A DNA stretch of 42,751 nt from assembly GCA_964498075.1 (NCBI GenBank), contig CAZCGA010000044.1, positions 1-42,751 on the forward strand. Reading direction: 5' to 3'. The notes beneath the pieces are model-generated. The model was not told the DNA's origin and did no database searches. It saw only the letters and a program-made list of their open reading frames with translations. The translations under genes were made by a program, and so were the position numbers. Source of the stretch: CAZCGA01 sp964498075. GTDB taxonomy: Bacteria; Desulfobacterota; Binatia; HRBIN30. This document shows, piece after piece, positions 16,672 through 25,141 of the stretch (its first letter is position 1; each line of letters starts with the position of its first letter).

Positions 16672-16736
16672 GTAAGGGCACGGGCGGCGAGGATCTTATT
16701 CCCGAGTGGGCGGGCCATACGTTTCTTGAACCGCAG

Positions 16737-16922
16737 CTAGGCCAACAGCACCAGCAGGTCGGTGAGCGTCGCCGCTTGCAACTGCTCGAACTGCTTCTGC
16801 GGGACCTTCAAGTAGCGCCAATTCACGCCGGTGAGAGCGGTCGCATCTTCGCACCACCGGCGTGCCGCCTCGTCCTTGCGTTCCACCTCGACTGTCTCTT
16901 GTCCTTTGGTTTCGAGCAACGA
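16737..16922 (-). pseudogene. C-terminal remnant of a type III restriction/DEAD-box helicase (Res) subunit
   Basis: The minus frame reads LLETKGQETVEVERKDEAAR, then RRWCEDATALTGVNWRYLK and VPQKQFEQLQA, to a stop at 16737. ETKG is the last part of the PD-(D/E)xK nuclease motif, and the following Trp/Cys/Tyr-rich segment is the normal end of Res-type subunits. Upstream of residue S (16922) the frame shows no further similarity, and the helicase part is missing. A decayed restriction gene, separate from the locus at 35-39 kb. Confidence 0.6.
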
Positions 16923-17015
16923 TGGGTCGTTGGGCTTTTCGGCGCAACCTGCTCTCCGTTTGATCGGATTCGTTCGCTGCTGTCCAGCAAAGGGCACTGG
17001 TGGGTTCGTGCGCAC

Positions 17016-17684
17016 CTGGTGGCGACCCTCGACGACGTGAAAATCGGCAGCCCTTCATTCGGGAGCCTTCTAAACGAACGCTTGCGGGATAATGTCGGCG
17101 ACGTCGCCACTCAAGCGGCGGCGGCAGTAGCAGCCAAGGCGGTACTGATCGCTCCGCCGCAGAACACGATTCACCCACAGGCGGGCCGGACGCTCCGCAG
17201 TCTCGGTGTCCTTAAGACGGTTCGGGGCGCTGTGTGCGGCGTTACTGCGAACCTGAGCCGCCTTCTCGGGAGCCGCGTTGCCTCGATCAAATGGAAGGTA
17301 ATCCTTGGCTCGCACCATCGGCAGGCTGAACTTCAAGCGGCGTGGTGCAGAGCGTATGCCGGCACCGACATCACGGCCTGGGTGAACGCGGTCGACGTCT
17401 TCAACGACCTGCTGCTCGACAGCCTCTACAAGCACGACCCGAGCCTCGGGACCTATCAGCTGGGCAACGTCGGCTCCGTGGCGAACAGCACGCGCCTCAA
17501 GAGCGCCTATCCAGGGCTCCACGACGTCGTGGAGAGCGTACACGAGAAGCGTCTCCAGAGTCATCTCTCGCACGCCAAGGTGCGGAAGACTGGGAAGCAG
17601 ACGGGGCGAATCAAGTTTGGATACCTGAGCGTGGCAAAGCGGCTCATGATCAAGGGGTACATAGAGCTGGATCAGAAGTGGTGA
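17016..17684 (+). pseudogene. Unrecognised gene fragment with coding-like C-terminus
   Basis: The + frame is open from 16776 to the stop at 17682-17684, but the first part is antisense to the Res remnant and looks non-coding. From about 17367 it reads like a real protein: TAWVNAVDVFNDLLLDSLYK, then GTYQLGNVGSVANSTRLKSA and HEKRLQSHLSHAKVRKTGK. I do not recognise the family, and no convincing start codon exists in the coding-like part. Between 17016 and about 17366 neither strand shows identifiable sequence. Probably the 3' end of a truncated gene. Confidence 0.4.
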
Positions 17685-17747
17685 GCAGTCCCGCCGTTCT
17701 CCAGGTGGGTGGGGTGCCGGTGACGCGGGCGGTGTCAACGATGGACG

Positions 17748-18183
17748 CTACTCGTTGTCGGGTTCGATCGTCTCAAGAAGAATAGCATCTGCTTGGACGG
17801 TTCCGGTTACGACGACTCCTTCCTCGTACATGGGGCGAACGATGTCGGCCATCATCCCTGGTGGCACGCGGATGCGGTGGGCGGACCCGCCTTGGTCGAT
17901 AAGTTCGATCTAGCCAGCTTGCTCGCTGCGTGAGTCAGCTAGGCGTAGCGTTCCGCGGACTTGAACGGGGGTGCTCGCGGGCGGTTGGGTAGGCGTGGGG
18001 GGAGGCGGTGGCTTGGGAAGACTTGGCCTCGGGGTAGAGAGAACGACGCGGCGCTCGCCCGCAGGACGGACCGACGTGAAGCCTACGGCGCGGATGTCCC
18101 GGCCATCTGGCGCGATTTTACGGGGGTGTCCGCCAAGCCGATACCCCCGGGGGACACCAACGAACCGGCTGTTCCTCTGGTTC
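17748..18183 (-). pseudogene. Hypothetical gene interrupted by an in-frame amber codon
   Basis: One minus frame reads GVPRGYRLGGHPRKIAPDGR, RDIRAVGFTSVRPAGERRVV, a Pro/Thr linker (PKPPPPPTPTQPPAS), then VQVRGTLRLADSRSEQAG. It meets TAG at 17910-17912 and continues after it as IELIDQGGSAHRIRVPPGMM to a stop at 17748. The tail resembles small beta-rich domains seen in many hypothetical proteins (VPxGMMxDIVxP). Either the gene is broken by one base change or only the upstream part is made. It follows the DUF2283 gene at 18186. Function unknown. Confidence 0.45.
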
Positions 18184-18185
18184 CC

Positions 18186-18386
18186 TCACTCCGCCAGTTG
18201 GAACTCGACCTTGCGGGCATCGGTGACGCGCTGCGAGGCATCGAGGATTTCCAACGAAACGAGATTCCCGGTTGCGTCGTAATCGAGAATGACGCCCGGC
18301 TTGTCCTCGTCGCTCTCGGCAACTGGTACGCCGTCACGGAGGATGACACTCAACGTGTCCGTCCTTGGGTCGTAGGAAACCTTCAT
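18186..18386 (-). CDS. DUF2283 family protein (second copy)
   Basis: A 66-residue protein starting at MKVSYDPRTDTLSVILRDG, with GVILDYDATGNLVSLEILDA in the middle. This is a textbook DUF2283: YDxxxDxLxV, then a short Asp-containing hairpin and GxLVxLEIL. GGAGG precedes the ATG by 8 bp, so I prefer 18386 over 18401. The ATG overlaps the frameshifted end of the upstream toxin-like fragment (ATGA), showing the original two-gene pairing. It shares the fold, but not close sequence, with the copy at 16068. Confidence 0.82.
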   Translation of the reverse strand: MKVSYDPRTDTLSVILRDGVPVAESDEDKPGVILDYDATGNLVSLEILDASQRVTDARKVEFQLAE

Positions 18387-18555
18387 GTGCCTGCCTCCCA
18401 ATACTTCGCGACCTGGCTCGTTTCTTTTACACCGTTACCACCTCTGTCGGGTCGCGGTCTACGTCGACGAATACGCAAACGAGATACGTCTTGGCACCCG
18501 AACGGCAGACGTTCGCGACTGGCCTCCGCCGTCCCGCTTCCTTGTAAACCGCACC
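18383..18555 (-). pseudogene. Truncated and frameshifted DUF4258-like toxin fragment
   Basis: The minus frame reads VYKEAGRRRPVANVCRSGAK, TYLVCVFVDVDRDPTEVVTV and then TAA at 18427. Shifting by one base restores KETSQVAKYWEAGT and a TGA at 18383-18385 that overlaps the DUF2283 ATG. That is how such small toxin-like genes usually end next to DUF2283. The N-terminal part is missing and the fragment abuts the pgi start. So the toxin is dead while its partner survives. Confidence 0.5.
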
Positions 18556-18576
18556 CCCCGGTGTTAGGACCGCCGC

Positions 18577-19956
18577 ATGCCGGACTACCGTCGGCGGGCG
18601 GCGCGCGAGGCGATGCGCGTGCGGCTCGACGTCAACGGCATGATGGCCGAGGCCATCGGCCAGGCGGGGGTGACGCGGGAGGAGGTGGCGGCGCTGGCAC
18701 CGGAGGTATCCGACATCACCCGCAGGCTGGCCGCGCGGCGCGCCGCCGAGGAGCTCGCCTTCTACGATCTGCCGTATCAAAAGGATGACATCGCCCGCAT
18801 CAAGGCCGCGGCCGCCGCGGTGCGCAGCGAATGCGACACGCTCGTCGTCCTCGGTAGCGGTGGCTCGGTGCTCGGCCCCGCCGCCCTGATCGAGGCGCTC
18901 GGCCCCACGACGCCTCGTGTCCTCATCGCCGACAGCATCGATCCGATCCACTTCGGGGCGCTGCTCGATGAGCTCGATCTGGCCCGTACGACGTTCAACG
19001 TGATCAGCAAGTCCGGCGAGACGGCCGAGACGATAGCGCAGTTCCTCATCGTCCGCGACCTGCTCCTGCGGCAGCTCGGCGCCGTCGATTACACCAAGCG
19101 CGTGGTCATCACCACCGACGCGGAAGCCGGCGCGTTGCGACAAGTCATCCACGACGAGGGCTTCCTCGACCTCACGATCCCCGCAGCCGTCGGCGGCCGC
19201 TTCTCGGTGCTCACCGCTGCCGGCCTGTTCCCCGCCGCCGTCGCCGGGGTGCGCATCGACGACCTGCTGGCGGGCGCCGCATGGATGGACAAACGCTGCA
19301 CCGGCGCCGACCTGTGGCATCACCCGGCACACCTGTTGGGCACGATCCTGCATCTCGCCGATACGCACCGCCAGCAGCGCATTGCGGTGATGATGCCGTA
19401 CTGCGACCGCCTGCGCGGCTTCACACACTGGTTCGCACAGCTGTGGGTCGAAACCCTGGGGAAGGCGGAAACCATCGACGGCGTGCCCGCGCACGTCGGT
19501 CAAACCCCGGTCGCCGCCGCCGGCGCCACTGATCAGCACGCGCTGCTCCAGCGCGTCGTCGTCATGCTGCGCGTCGACGACCACGGTCGCGAGCTGCCGA
19601 TACCGGCCGCCTACACTGATCTCGACAGCATCGGCTACTTGGGCGGCACCGGCCTCGCACAGCTCCTCAACCTCACGCAGCAAGCCACGGAGCTGGCGCT
19701 GGTGAAGCAGCAGCGGCCCGCGATCACGCTCAACGTGCCGCAGATCAATGCCTTCACCCTCGGCCAGCTCTTCTACCTGTTCGAGATGGCCGTCGTCTGC
19801 GCCGCCGCGCTGCATCGCGTCGATCCACTCGATCAGCCGCGCATCCAGGAACAGACGCGACTCACCTCCGCCCTCGCGGGACGCAAGGGGTTCGACGACC
19901 AGCGCGCCGAGGTGGAGGCGTGGTTGGCGCGCAAGCACGGAGAGTATATTCTGTGA
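18577..19956 (+). CDS. pgi: Glucose-6-phosphate isomerase
   Basis: A 459-residue SIS-fold isomerase that interconverts glucose 6-phosphate and fructose 6-phosphate. LVVLGSGGSVLGPAALIEAL and FNVISKSGETAETIAQFLI are the two sugar-phosphate-binding segments. LWVETLGKAE carries the conserved Glu and GQTPVAAAGATDQHALLQ the conserved catalytic-site region with His. Length matches the shorter bacterial Pgi type. The first residues of the gene lie over the toxin-fragment scar. It ends 5 bp before mutL, and a GTG at 19953 overlapping the stop could also serve as the mutL start. Confidence 0.88.
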   Translation: MPDYRRRAAREAMRVRLDVNGMMAEAIGQAGVTREEVAALAPEVSDITRRLAARRAAEELAFYDLPYQKDDIARIKAAAAAVRSECDTLVVLGSGGSVLGPAALIEALGPTTPRVLIADSIDPIHFGALLDELDLARTTFNVISKSGETAETIAQFLIVRDLLLRQLGAVDYTKRVVITTDAEAGALRQVIHDEGFLDLTIPAAVGGRFSVLTAAGLFPAAVAGVRIDDLLAGAAWMDKRCTGADLWHHPAHLLGTILHLADTHRQQRIAVMMPYCDRLRGFTHWFAQLWVETLGKAETIDGVPAHVGQTPVAAAGATDQHALLQRVVVMLRVDDHGRELPIPAAYTDLDSIGYLGGTGLAQLLNLTQQATELALVKQQRPAITLNVPQINAFTLGQLFYLFEMAVVCAAALHRVDPLDQPRIQEQTRLTSALAGRKGFDDQRAEVEAWLARKHGEYIL

Positions 19957-19961
19957 ACTCC

Positions 19962-21866
19962 ATGGAAGCGGTGGCACAACAGGTCGGGCGCATCCGGGTG
20001 CTGCCGCCGGAGATCGCCGACAAGATCGCCGCGGGTGAAGTGGTGGAGCGCCCCGCCTCGGTGGTGAAGGAATTGGTCGAGAACGCGCTCGACGCCGGCG
20101 CACGCCAGATCCGCATCGAGCTCGAGGACGCCGGCATCGGGTTGATCGCCGTCGTCGACGACGGCGAAGGCATGGCCGCCGACGATGCCGTCCGCGCCTT
20201 CGCGCGCCACGCCACCAGCAAGCTTACCAGCGTCGACGATCTGTTCTGCATCCGCACGCTGGGCTTTCGCGGCGAGGCGCTGGCGAGCATCGCGGCGGTG
20301 TCGACCACGACGCTGACGACGCGGCGCGTCGGCGACCTGGGCGGCACGCAAGTGCTCGTGCGCGGTGGCCGCATCGACGAGGCGCGCGCCGCCGGCAGCC
20401 CGCCGGGCACGCGCGTCGAGGTCGTCGACCTGTTCGGCAACACACCGGCGCGGCGCAAGTTCCTCAAGGCCCCCGCCACCGAGGTCGGGCACATCAGCGA
20501 GCTGGTCACCCGCACCGCGCTGGCGTGGCCGCAGGTAGGCTTTCTGCTGCGGCATGGCCAGCGCACGTTGCTCGACTATCCTGCGGTCGTCGACGGTGCT
20601 GAACGGGTGACGCAAGTCTTCGGACCGGCGCGTGCCGCCGCCATGCTGCCCTTTCACGGGCGCGGTGCGGCGGGCACGATTCGCGGCTGGCTGACCGGCT
20701 CGCATCTCACGGTGCCGTCGGCGCGCCAGATCTTCACCTACGTCAACGGGCGCTACGTGCGCGACAAGCTCGTTAGCCACGCTTTGGTCGCCGGCTACAG
20801 CACGTTGCTCATGCACGGCCGCTACCCTGCCGCCGTCGTCTTCATCGACGTGTCGCCCGAGGAGGTCGACGTCAACGTCCACCCGGCCAAGTCGGAGGTG
20901 CGTTTCCGTCGCGGCGGCGCCGTGCACGACCTGATCACCCGCGCCGTCAACGAGCGCTTGCGTTCGCAGATGCCACCGGGTGCCGATGCCGCTGGCCCGG
21001 CAACCACTACCGCAGCGACGAGCGTCGACGAGGCGATGGCGCAGATGACTATCGCCCTCCGATCGCCGCGTCCGGACGTGCCACTCCGGCTGGTGCCCAC
21101 CGTCCCAATTCCCGCGGCCGGGGCACTGCCGTCCGTCGCCCACGCACCGGCGCTAGTCTGGAACCCTCGCACGCTTGAACCGTCACCCCTTGCGGGGCCG
21201 CCGCGCACGACGCCGTTCCAAGTACCACCGCGTCCGACCGCAGCGGCACCTTCGTCCGCGCTCACAGCCGCCGCACCCGCGGGTTTCTTCGCCAGCTTGC
21301 GCGTCATCGGCCAGGCCTTCGAAGGGTATGTGATCTGCGAAAGCGGTGAGTCGCTGCTCGTCATCGATCAGCACGCGGCGCACGAGCGTGTGACCTTCGA
21401 ACGCCTGCGACACGCCTACGCCGACGGCGGCGTCGCGCGGCAGCGGCTGCTCGTGCCGGTGGTGGTCGACGTGGGTGCGCAGGCAGCGCCGTTGCTGGCG
21501 GAAGGGCTCGCCGATCTGGAGAACCTCGGCTTCGAGCTGGAGCCGTTCGGCGGCAGCAGCTTCGCCGTGCGCGCCGTGCCGGCGTTGCTGAGCGACGGCG
21601 ATCCGGCGACGTTGGTACGGGACCTGGCCGAAGAGCTGACCGAGGTCGGACGCTCACGCCGTCTGGCGCAAGCTGCCGAGTCCGTGCTGGCACGGCTGGC
21701 GTGCCACAGCGCCGTGCGTGTCGGCCAGAGCCTCGGCCCGGACCAACTCCGCGCCCTGCTGGTGGCGATGGACCAGATCGACTTCGCCGGCAACTGCCCG
21801 CACGGCCGCCCGGCGTTCATCACCCTGCCGCGCGGCGATCTGGAGCGGCTGTTCAAGCGCACGTGA
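19962..21866 (+). CDS. mutL: DNA mismatch repair protein MutL
   Basis: A 634-residue GHKL ATPase. N-terminal motifs: KIAAGEVVERPASVVKELVE, ENALDAG, VVDDGEGM and IRTLGFRGEALASIA. A Pro/Ala linker separates the dimerisation domain. That domain carries DQHAAHERVTFE, exactly DQHA(x)2E(x)4E, plus ACHSAVR and CPHGRP, so it is the nicking-endonuclease type of MutL found in bacteria without MutH. The ATG at 19962 is preferred to the GTG at 19953. miaA follows with a GTGA overlap. The partner mutS is at 40839 in this window. Confidence 0.95.
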   Translation: MEAVAQQVGRIRVLPPEIADKIAAGEVVERPASVVKELVENALDAGARQIRIELEDAGIGLIAVVDDGEGMAADDAVRAFARHATSKLTSVDDLFCIRTLGFRGEALASIAAVSTTTLTTRRVGDLGGTQVLVRGGRIDEARAAGSPPGTRVEVVDLFGNTPARRKFLKAPATEVGHISELVTRTALAWPQVGFLLRHGQRTLLDYPAVVDGAERVTQVFGPARAAAMLPFHGRGAAGTIRGWLTGSHLTVPSARQIFTYVNGRYVRDKLVSHALVAGYSTLLMHGRYPAAVVFIDVSPEEVDVNVHPAKSEVRFRRGGAVHDLITRAVNERLRSQMPPGADAAGPATTTAATSVDEAMAQMTIALRSPRPDVPLRLVPTVPIPAAGALPSVAHAPALVWNPRTLEPSPLAGPPRTTPFQVPPRPTAAAPSSALTAAAPAGFFASLRVIGQAFEGYVICESGESLLVIDQHAAHERVTFERLRHAYADGGVARQRLLVPVVVDVGAQAAPLLAEGLADLENLGFELEPFGGSSFAVRAVPALLSDGDPATLVRDLAEELTEVGRSRRLAQAAESVLARLACHSAVRVGQSLGPDQLRALLVAMDQIDFAGNCPHGRPAFITLPRGDLERLFKRT

Positions 21867-22765
21867 ACCCGCCCATCATCGCGCTGGTCGGTCCCACCGG
21901 CGTCGGCAAGACCGAGCTCGCGCTGCAGGTCGCGGAGCGCTTGCACGCTGAGATCGTCAACGCCGATTCGCGGCAGGTATACCGCTACCTCGACATCGGC
22001 AGCGCCAAGCCGACGCCGGCGCAGCGCGCCGCCGTGCCGCACCATCTGTTGGACGTCGTCGATCCGGACGAGCCGTTCGACTGCGCCCGCTACCGCGCGC
22101 TGGCGCTGCAGGCGATCACCGACATTCAGGCGCGCGGGCGGCGCGTGCTGCTGGTCGGCGGCACCGGTCTCTACATCAAAGTGCTCGCCGGCGGCTTGTT
22201 CGCCGGGCCGCCGCGCGATGCCGCATTGCGCGCGCAGCTGGAGGCAGAGGAGCGCGCCGAACCCGGGTGTCTGCATCGCCGCTTGCAGCTGCTCGATCCG
22301 TCCACCGCCGCGCGCCTGCATGCGCACGACTGCGTGCGCATCGTGCGCGCCCTGGAGGTGGCGCTGCTGACGCAGCGGCCGATCAGCGAGTGGCAGGCGG
22401 CGCACGCATTCCGCGAGCGTACGCTGCCGATCGTGAGCGTGGCGCTCACCCTGGACCGGGCCGAGCTGTACGCCCGCATCAACCGGCGCTGCCGCGACAT
22501 GATCGACGCCGGACTGATCGACGAAGTGCGCAACCTCTGGCAGCGCGGCTTCGGCCCCGAGCTGCAGCCGCTGCGCAGCATCGGTTACCGTGAAGTCGGC
22601 GCCCACCTGCGCGGCGAGCTGCCGCTCGAGGCGGCGATCGACGCAATGACCCGCGCCACCCGCCGCCTGGCGAAGCGGCAGCTCACCTGGTTCCGCGCCG
22701 TCCCCGATGTGCGTTGGTGCGATGCGCGCGGCAGCGTCGACGAAATCCTCTCGACCGCTACTTGA
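21863..22765 (+). CDS. miaA: tRNA dimethylallyltransferase
   Basis: A 300-residue enzyme that adds the isopentenyl group to A37 of tRNAs reading UNN codons. ALVGPTGVGKTELALQVAER is the P-loop, NADSRQVYRYLDIGSAKP and VGGTGLYIKVL are the family signatures, and RSIGYREVGAHLRGEL lies near the C-terminus. The start is the GTG at 21863, which overlaps the mutL stop (GTGA). The mutL-miaA pairing is widespread in bacteria. Confidence 0.94.
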   Translation: MNPPIIALVGPTGVGKTELALQVAERLHAEIVNADSRQVYRYLDIGSAKPTPAQRAAVPHHLLDVVDPDEPFDCARYRALALQAITDIQARGRRVLLVGGTGLYIKVLAGGLFAGPPRDAALRAQLEAEERAEPGCLHRRLQLLDPSTAARLHAHDCVRIVRALEVALLTQRPISEWQAAHAFRERTLPIVSVALTLDRAELYARINRRCRDMIDAGLIDEVRNLWQRGFGPELQPLRSIGYREVGAHLRGELPLEAAIDAMTRATRRLAKRQLTWFRAVPDVRWCDARGSVDEILSTAT

Positions 22766-22914
22766 CCGCGGCGCAAGTTGCAATTCCACACCGACTACGC
22801 TACCTGACTGCCGTCACAACCAATCCATGAAGACGCCTGGTTGGAAGCCTGCAACGATGTGCTCGTTCGCCTGTGCCGGCGACCGCGGTGCGACCACGTC
22901 TTCGGGGGAGCCCC

Positions 22915-24003
22915 TTGGCGCGCGCACCCGCGATTGATGCTCTGCGCGCCCACATCGATCGCCTTGATGAGAAGCTGCTCGCGCTGCTGAACCAGCGCGC
23001 CCGGCTGGCGATCCAGATCGGCCAGCGCAAGCACCACACCCACTCCAGCGTCTACGAGCCGGCGCGCGAGAAGCGCATCCTGCAACGCCTGGCGGTTGTC
23101 AATCAAGGTCCGCTGCACGCCGAGAGCTTGCGCCCCATCTTCCGCGAGATCATCTCCGCGTGCCTGTCGCTGGAGCAGCAGCTGCGCGTGGCCTGCCTCG
23201 GTCCGCTCGGCACCTTCTCGCACCAGGCGGTGCGCCAGCAGTTCGGCGCGCGCAGCGCCGTGATCCCGGTCGACTCCTTCGCCGCGGTCTTCGACGAGGT
23301 CGAGCACAGCCGCGCCGACTACGGCGTCGTGCCGGTGGAGAACTCGATCGAGGGTATGGTGGCGGCGACACTCGATCGCTTCGTCGCCTCGCCGCTGGTC
23401 ATCAAGGCCGAGGTGCAGCTGCGCATCGAGCAGTGCCTGCTATCGCGCGATGGCCGCACCACCCGGCTGCGGCGCATCGTCTCGCACCCGCAATCGCTCG
23501 GGCAGTGCCGGCAATGGCTGGCCAAGCACTTCCCGCATACGCCGCAGGTCGAAGTCGCCAGCAACGCACGAGCCGCCGAGCTAGCGAGCCGTGACGCGCG
23601 CACCGCGGCGATCGCCGGCCGTGTCGCAGCCGAGCACTATGGCCTGAGGACCGTCGCCGCCAACATCCAGGACCAAGCCCACAACTGCACGCGGTTCCTG
23701 GTGCTCGGGCGCGACGGCATCGGACGGCCGAGCGGCGACGACAAGACCTCGCTGTTGCTGTCGGTGCCGCACGAGGCCGGCGCCCTGCACCGCGTCCTCG
23801 AACCGTTCGCCGCAAATCACGTCAGCATCGGCACGATCGAGTCACGTCCGTTGAAAGAACGCGCCTGGGAGTACCTGTTCTTCTTGGATCTGGTCGGGCA
23901 TGTTCAGGAGACGCGGGTGGCGCGCGCCCTGGCAGCGCTCAAACGGCGCTGTCTGCTCCTCAAGGTCCTGGGATCGTATCCGGCAGCGCCGCAACCCGTC
24001 TGA
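22915..24003 (+). CDS. pheA: Bifunctional chorismate mutase/prephenate dehydratase (P-protein)
   Basis: About 362 residues. The first 85 are an AroQ-type chorismate mutase (IDALRAHIDRLDEKLLALLN, RLAIQIGQRKH). Next is prephenate dehydratase (ACLGPLGTFSHQAVRQQF, the catalytic TRF in NCTRFLVLGRDG). The end is an ACT domain (AGALHRVLEPFAANHVSIGT, ESRP), which binds Phe for feedback inhibition. I choose TTG at 22915 because GGGGGAG precedes it; a GTG at 22873 adds 14 residues without similarity. It makes phenylpyruvate and heads the aromatic gene run, 149 bp after miaA. Confidence 0.93.
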   Translation: MARAPAIDALRAHIDRLDEKLLALLNQRARLAIQIGQRKHHTHSSVYEPAREKRILQRLAVVNQGPLHAESLRPIFREIISACLSLEQQLRVACLGPLGTFSHQAVRQQFGARSAVIPVDSFAAVFDEVEHSRADYGVVPVENSIEGMVAATLDRFVASPLVIKAEVQLRIEQCLLSRDGRTTRLRRIVSHPQSLGQCRQWLAKHFPHTPQVEVASNARAAELASRDARTAAIAGRVAAEHYGLRTVAANIQDQAHNCTRFLVLGRDGIGRPSGDDKTSLLLSVPHEAGALHRVLEPFAANHVSIGTIESRPLKERAWEYLFFLDLVGHVQETRVARALAALKRRCLLLKVLGSYPAAPQPV

Positions 24004-24016
24004 CGAGCACCACCGC

Positions 24017-25141
24017 ATGGCTATCGACATCGACAAACACGTTCCCGAATGGATCCGCGCGCTGGCGCCGTACCCGCCCGGCAAGCCGATCGAAGAGCTG
24101 GAGCGCGAGTACGGCATCTTCGGCTCGATCAAGCTGGCGTCGAACGAGAACCCGCTGGGCCCGTCGCCCAAGGCGGTGGCCGCGATCACCGCGGCGCTCG
24201 GCAACCTGCATCGCTATCCCGACGGCAACTGCTTCTACCTCAAAGGCGCCGTCGCCAAGAAGCTCGGCATCTCTCCGGACGCGCTGATCTTCGGCAACGG
24301 CTCCAACGAGATCATCGAGCTCGCGGTGCGCACCTTCATGCAACGCGGCGACGAAGCCGTGATGGCCGACCAGGCCTTCGTCATCTACCGGCTCGTGGTG
24401 CAGGCCGCCGGCGGTAGCAGCCGTCTCGTGCCCCTGCGCCACTTCACCCACGACCTGGAAGCGATCCTCGAGGCCATCACCCCCGCGACGCGCATCGTCT
24501 TCCTGGCCAACCCCAACAACCCCACCGGCACCATCTTCTTCCGGCGCGAGTGGGAGGAGTTCCTCGCCGCGCTGCCGCCGCATGTGATCGTGGTGATGGA
24601 CGAAGCCTACGCCGAGTTCGTCGAGGATGCCCGATACCCCGACTCGCTGGCGGCGCACGCGCCGGGGCGTCTGCTGATCACTCTGCGCACCTTCTCGAAG
24701 ATCTACGGGCTGGCGGGCCTGCGCCTCGGCTTCGGCGTGGCGCAGCCGGAGCTGATCGAGGTCATGAACCGCGTGCGCCAGCCGTTCAACGTGAGCACCT
24801 TGGCGCAGGTGGCGGCGCTGGCGGCACTGGACGACGACGAGCACGTGGCGCGCACCCGCCAGTGCAACCGCGAGGGCATGGAGTACCTGCGCGCGCAGTG
24901 TGCGCGGTTGGGGCTCGAGTACGTGCCCAGCTGGGCGAACTTCCTCCTGGTGCGAGTCGGCAACGGCGCGCGCACCTACGAGGCGCTGTTGCGACAAGGG
25001 GTGATTGTGCGGCCGATGAGCGTGTACGGGTTCCCCGAGCACGTGCGCGTCACCATCGGCACCGCGGTGGAAAACGAACGCTTCATCTCTGCCATCGAGT
25101 CTATCTTGAGCGGAGGAGGCGCGCGTGCCGCGGCTTTTTGA
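24017..25141 (+). CDS. hisC: Histidinol-phosphate/aromatic aminotransferase (HisC-like)
   Basis: A 374-residue class I/II PLP aminotransferase. KLASNENPLGPSPKAV is the HisC N-terminal signature, NPNNPTGTIF contacts PLP, DEAYAEFVE carries the PLP Asp, and TFSKIYGLAGLRLGFG holds the Schiff-base Lys. It lies between pheA and tyrA, which suggests that it transaminates phenylpyruvate and hydroxyphenylpyruvate (or prephenate) rather than, or as well as, imidazole acetol phosphate. It overlaps tyrA by 17 bp. Confidence 0.88.
   Translation: MAIDIDKHVPEWIRALAPYPPGKPIEELEREYGIFGSIKLASNENPLGPSPKAVAAITAALGNLHRYPDGNCFYLKGAVAKKLGISPDALIFGNGSNEIIELAVRTFMQRGDEAVMADQAFVIYRLVVQAAGGSSRLVPLRHFTHDLEAILEAITPATRIVFLANPNNPTGTIFFRREWEEFLAALPPHVIVVMDEAYAEFVEDARYPDSLAAHAPGRLLITLRTFSKIYGLAGLRLGFGVAQPELIEVMNRVRQPFNVSTLAQVAALAALDDDEHVARTRQCNREGMEYLRAQCARLGLEYVPSWANFLLVRVGNGARTYEALLRQGVIVRPMSVYGFPEHVRVTIGTAVENERFISAIESILSGGGARAAAF

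Noticed and set aside
17070..17738. 222-residue minus open frame over the 17-kb fragment
   Set aside because: The + strand C-terminal part is more protein-like (DVFNDLLLDSLYK, SHLSHAKV); the minus frame shows no recognisable motif.
18427..20103. 558-residue open frame antisense to pgi and the start of mutL
   Set aside because: Pgi and MutL have full family motifs on the + strand; the minus frame is Arg/Gly/Val-rich high-GC shadow. Only its last ~45 residues (18427-18555) look like a real toxin fragment.
22766..22914. Attenuator or leader peptide before pheA
   Set aside because: No Phe-rich small frame and no convincing terminator/antiterminator hairpin were seen; a possible TTGCAA has no good -10 at the right spacing.
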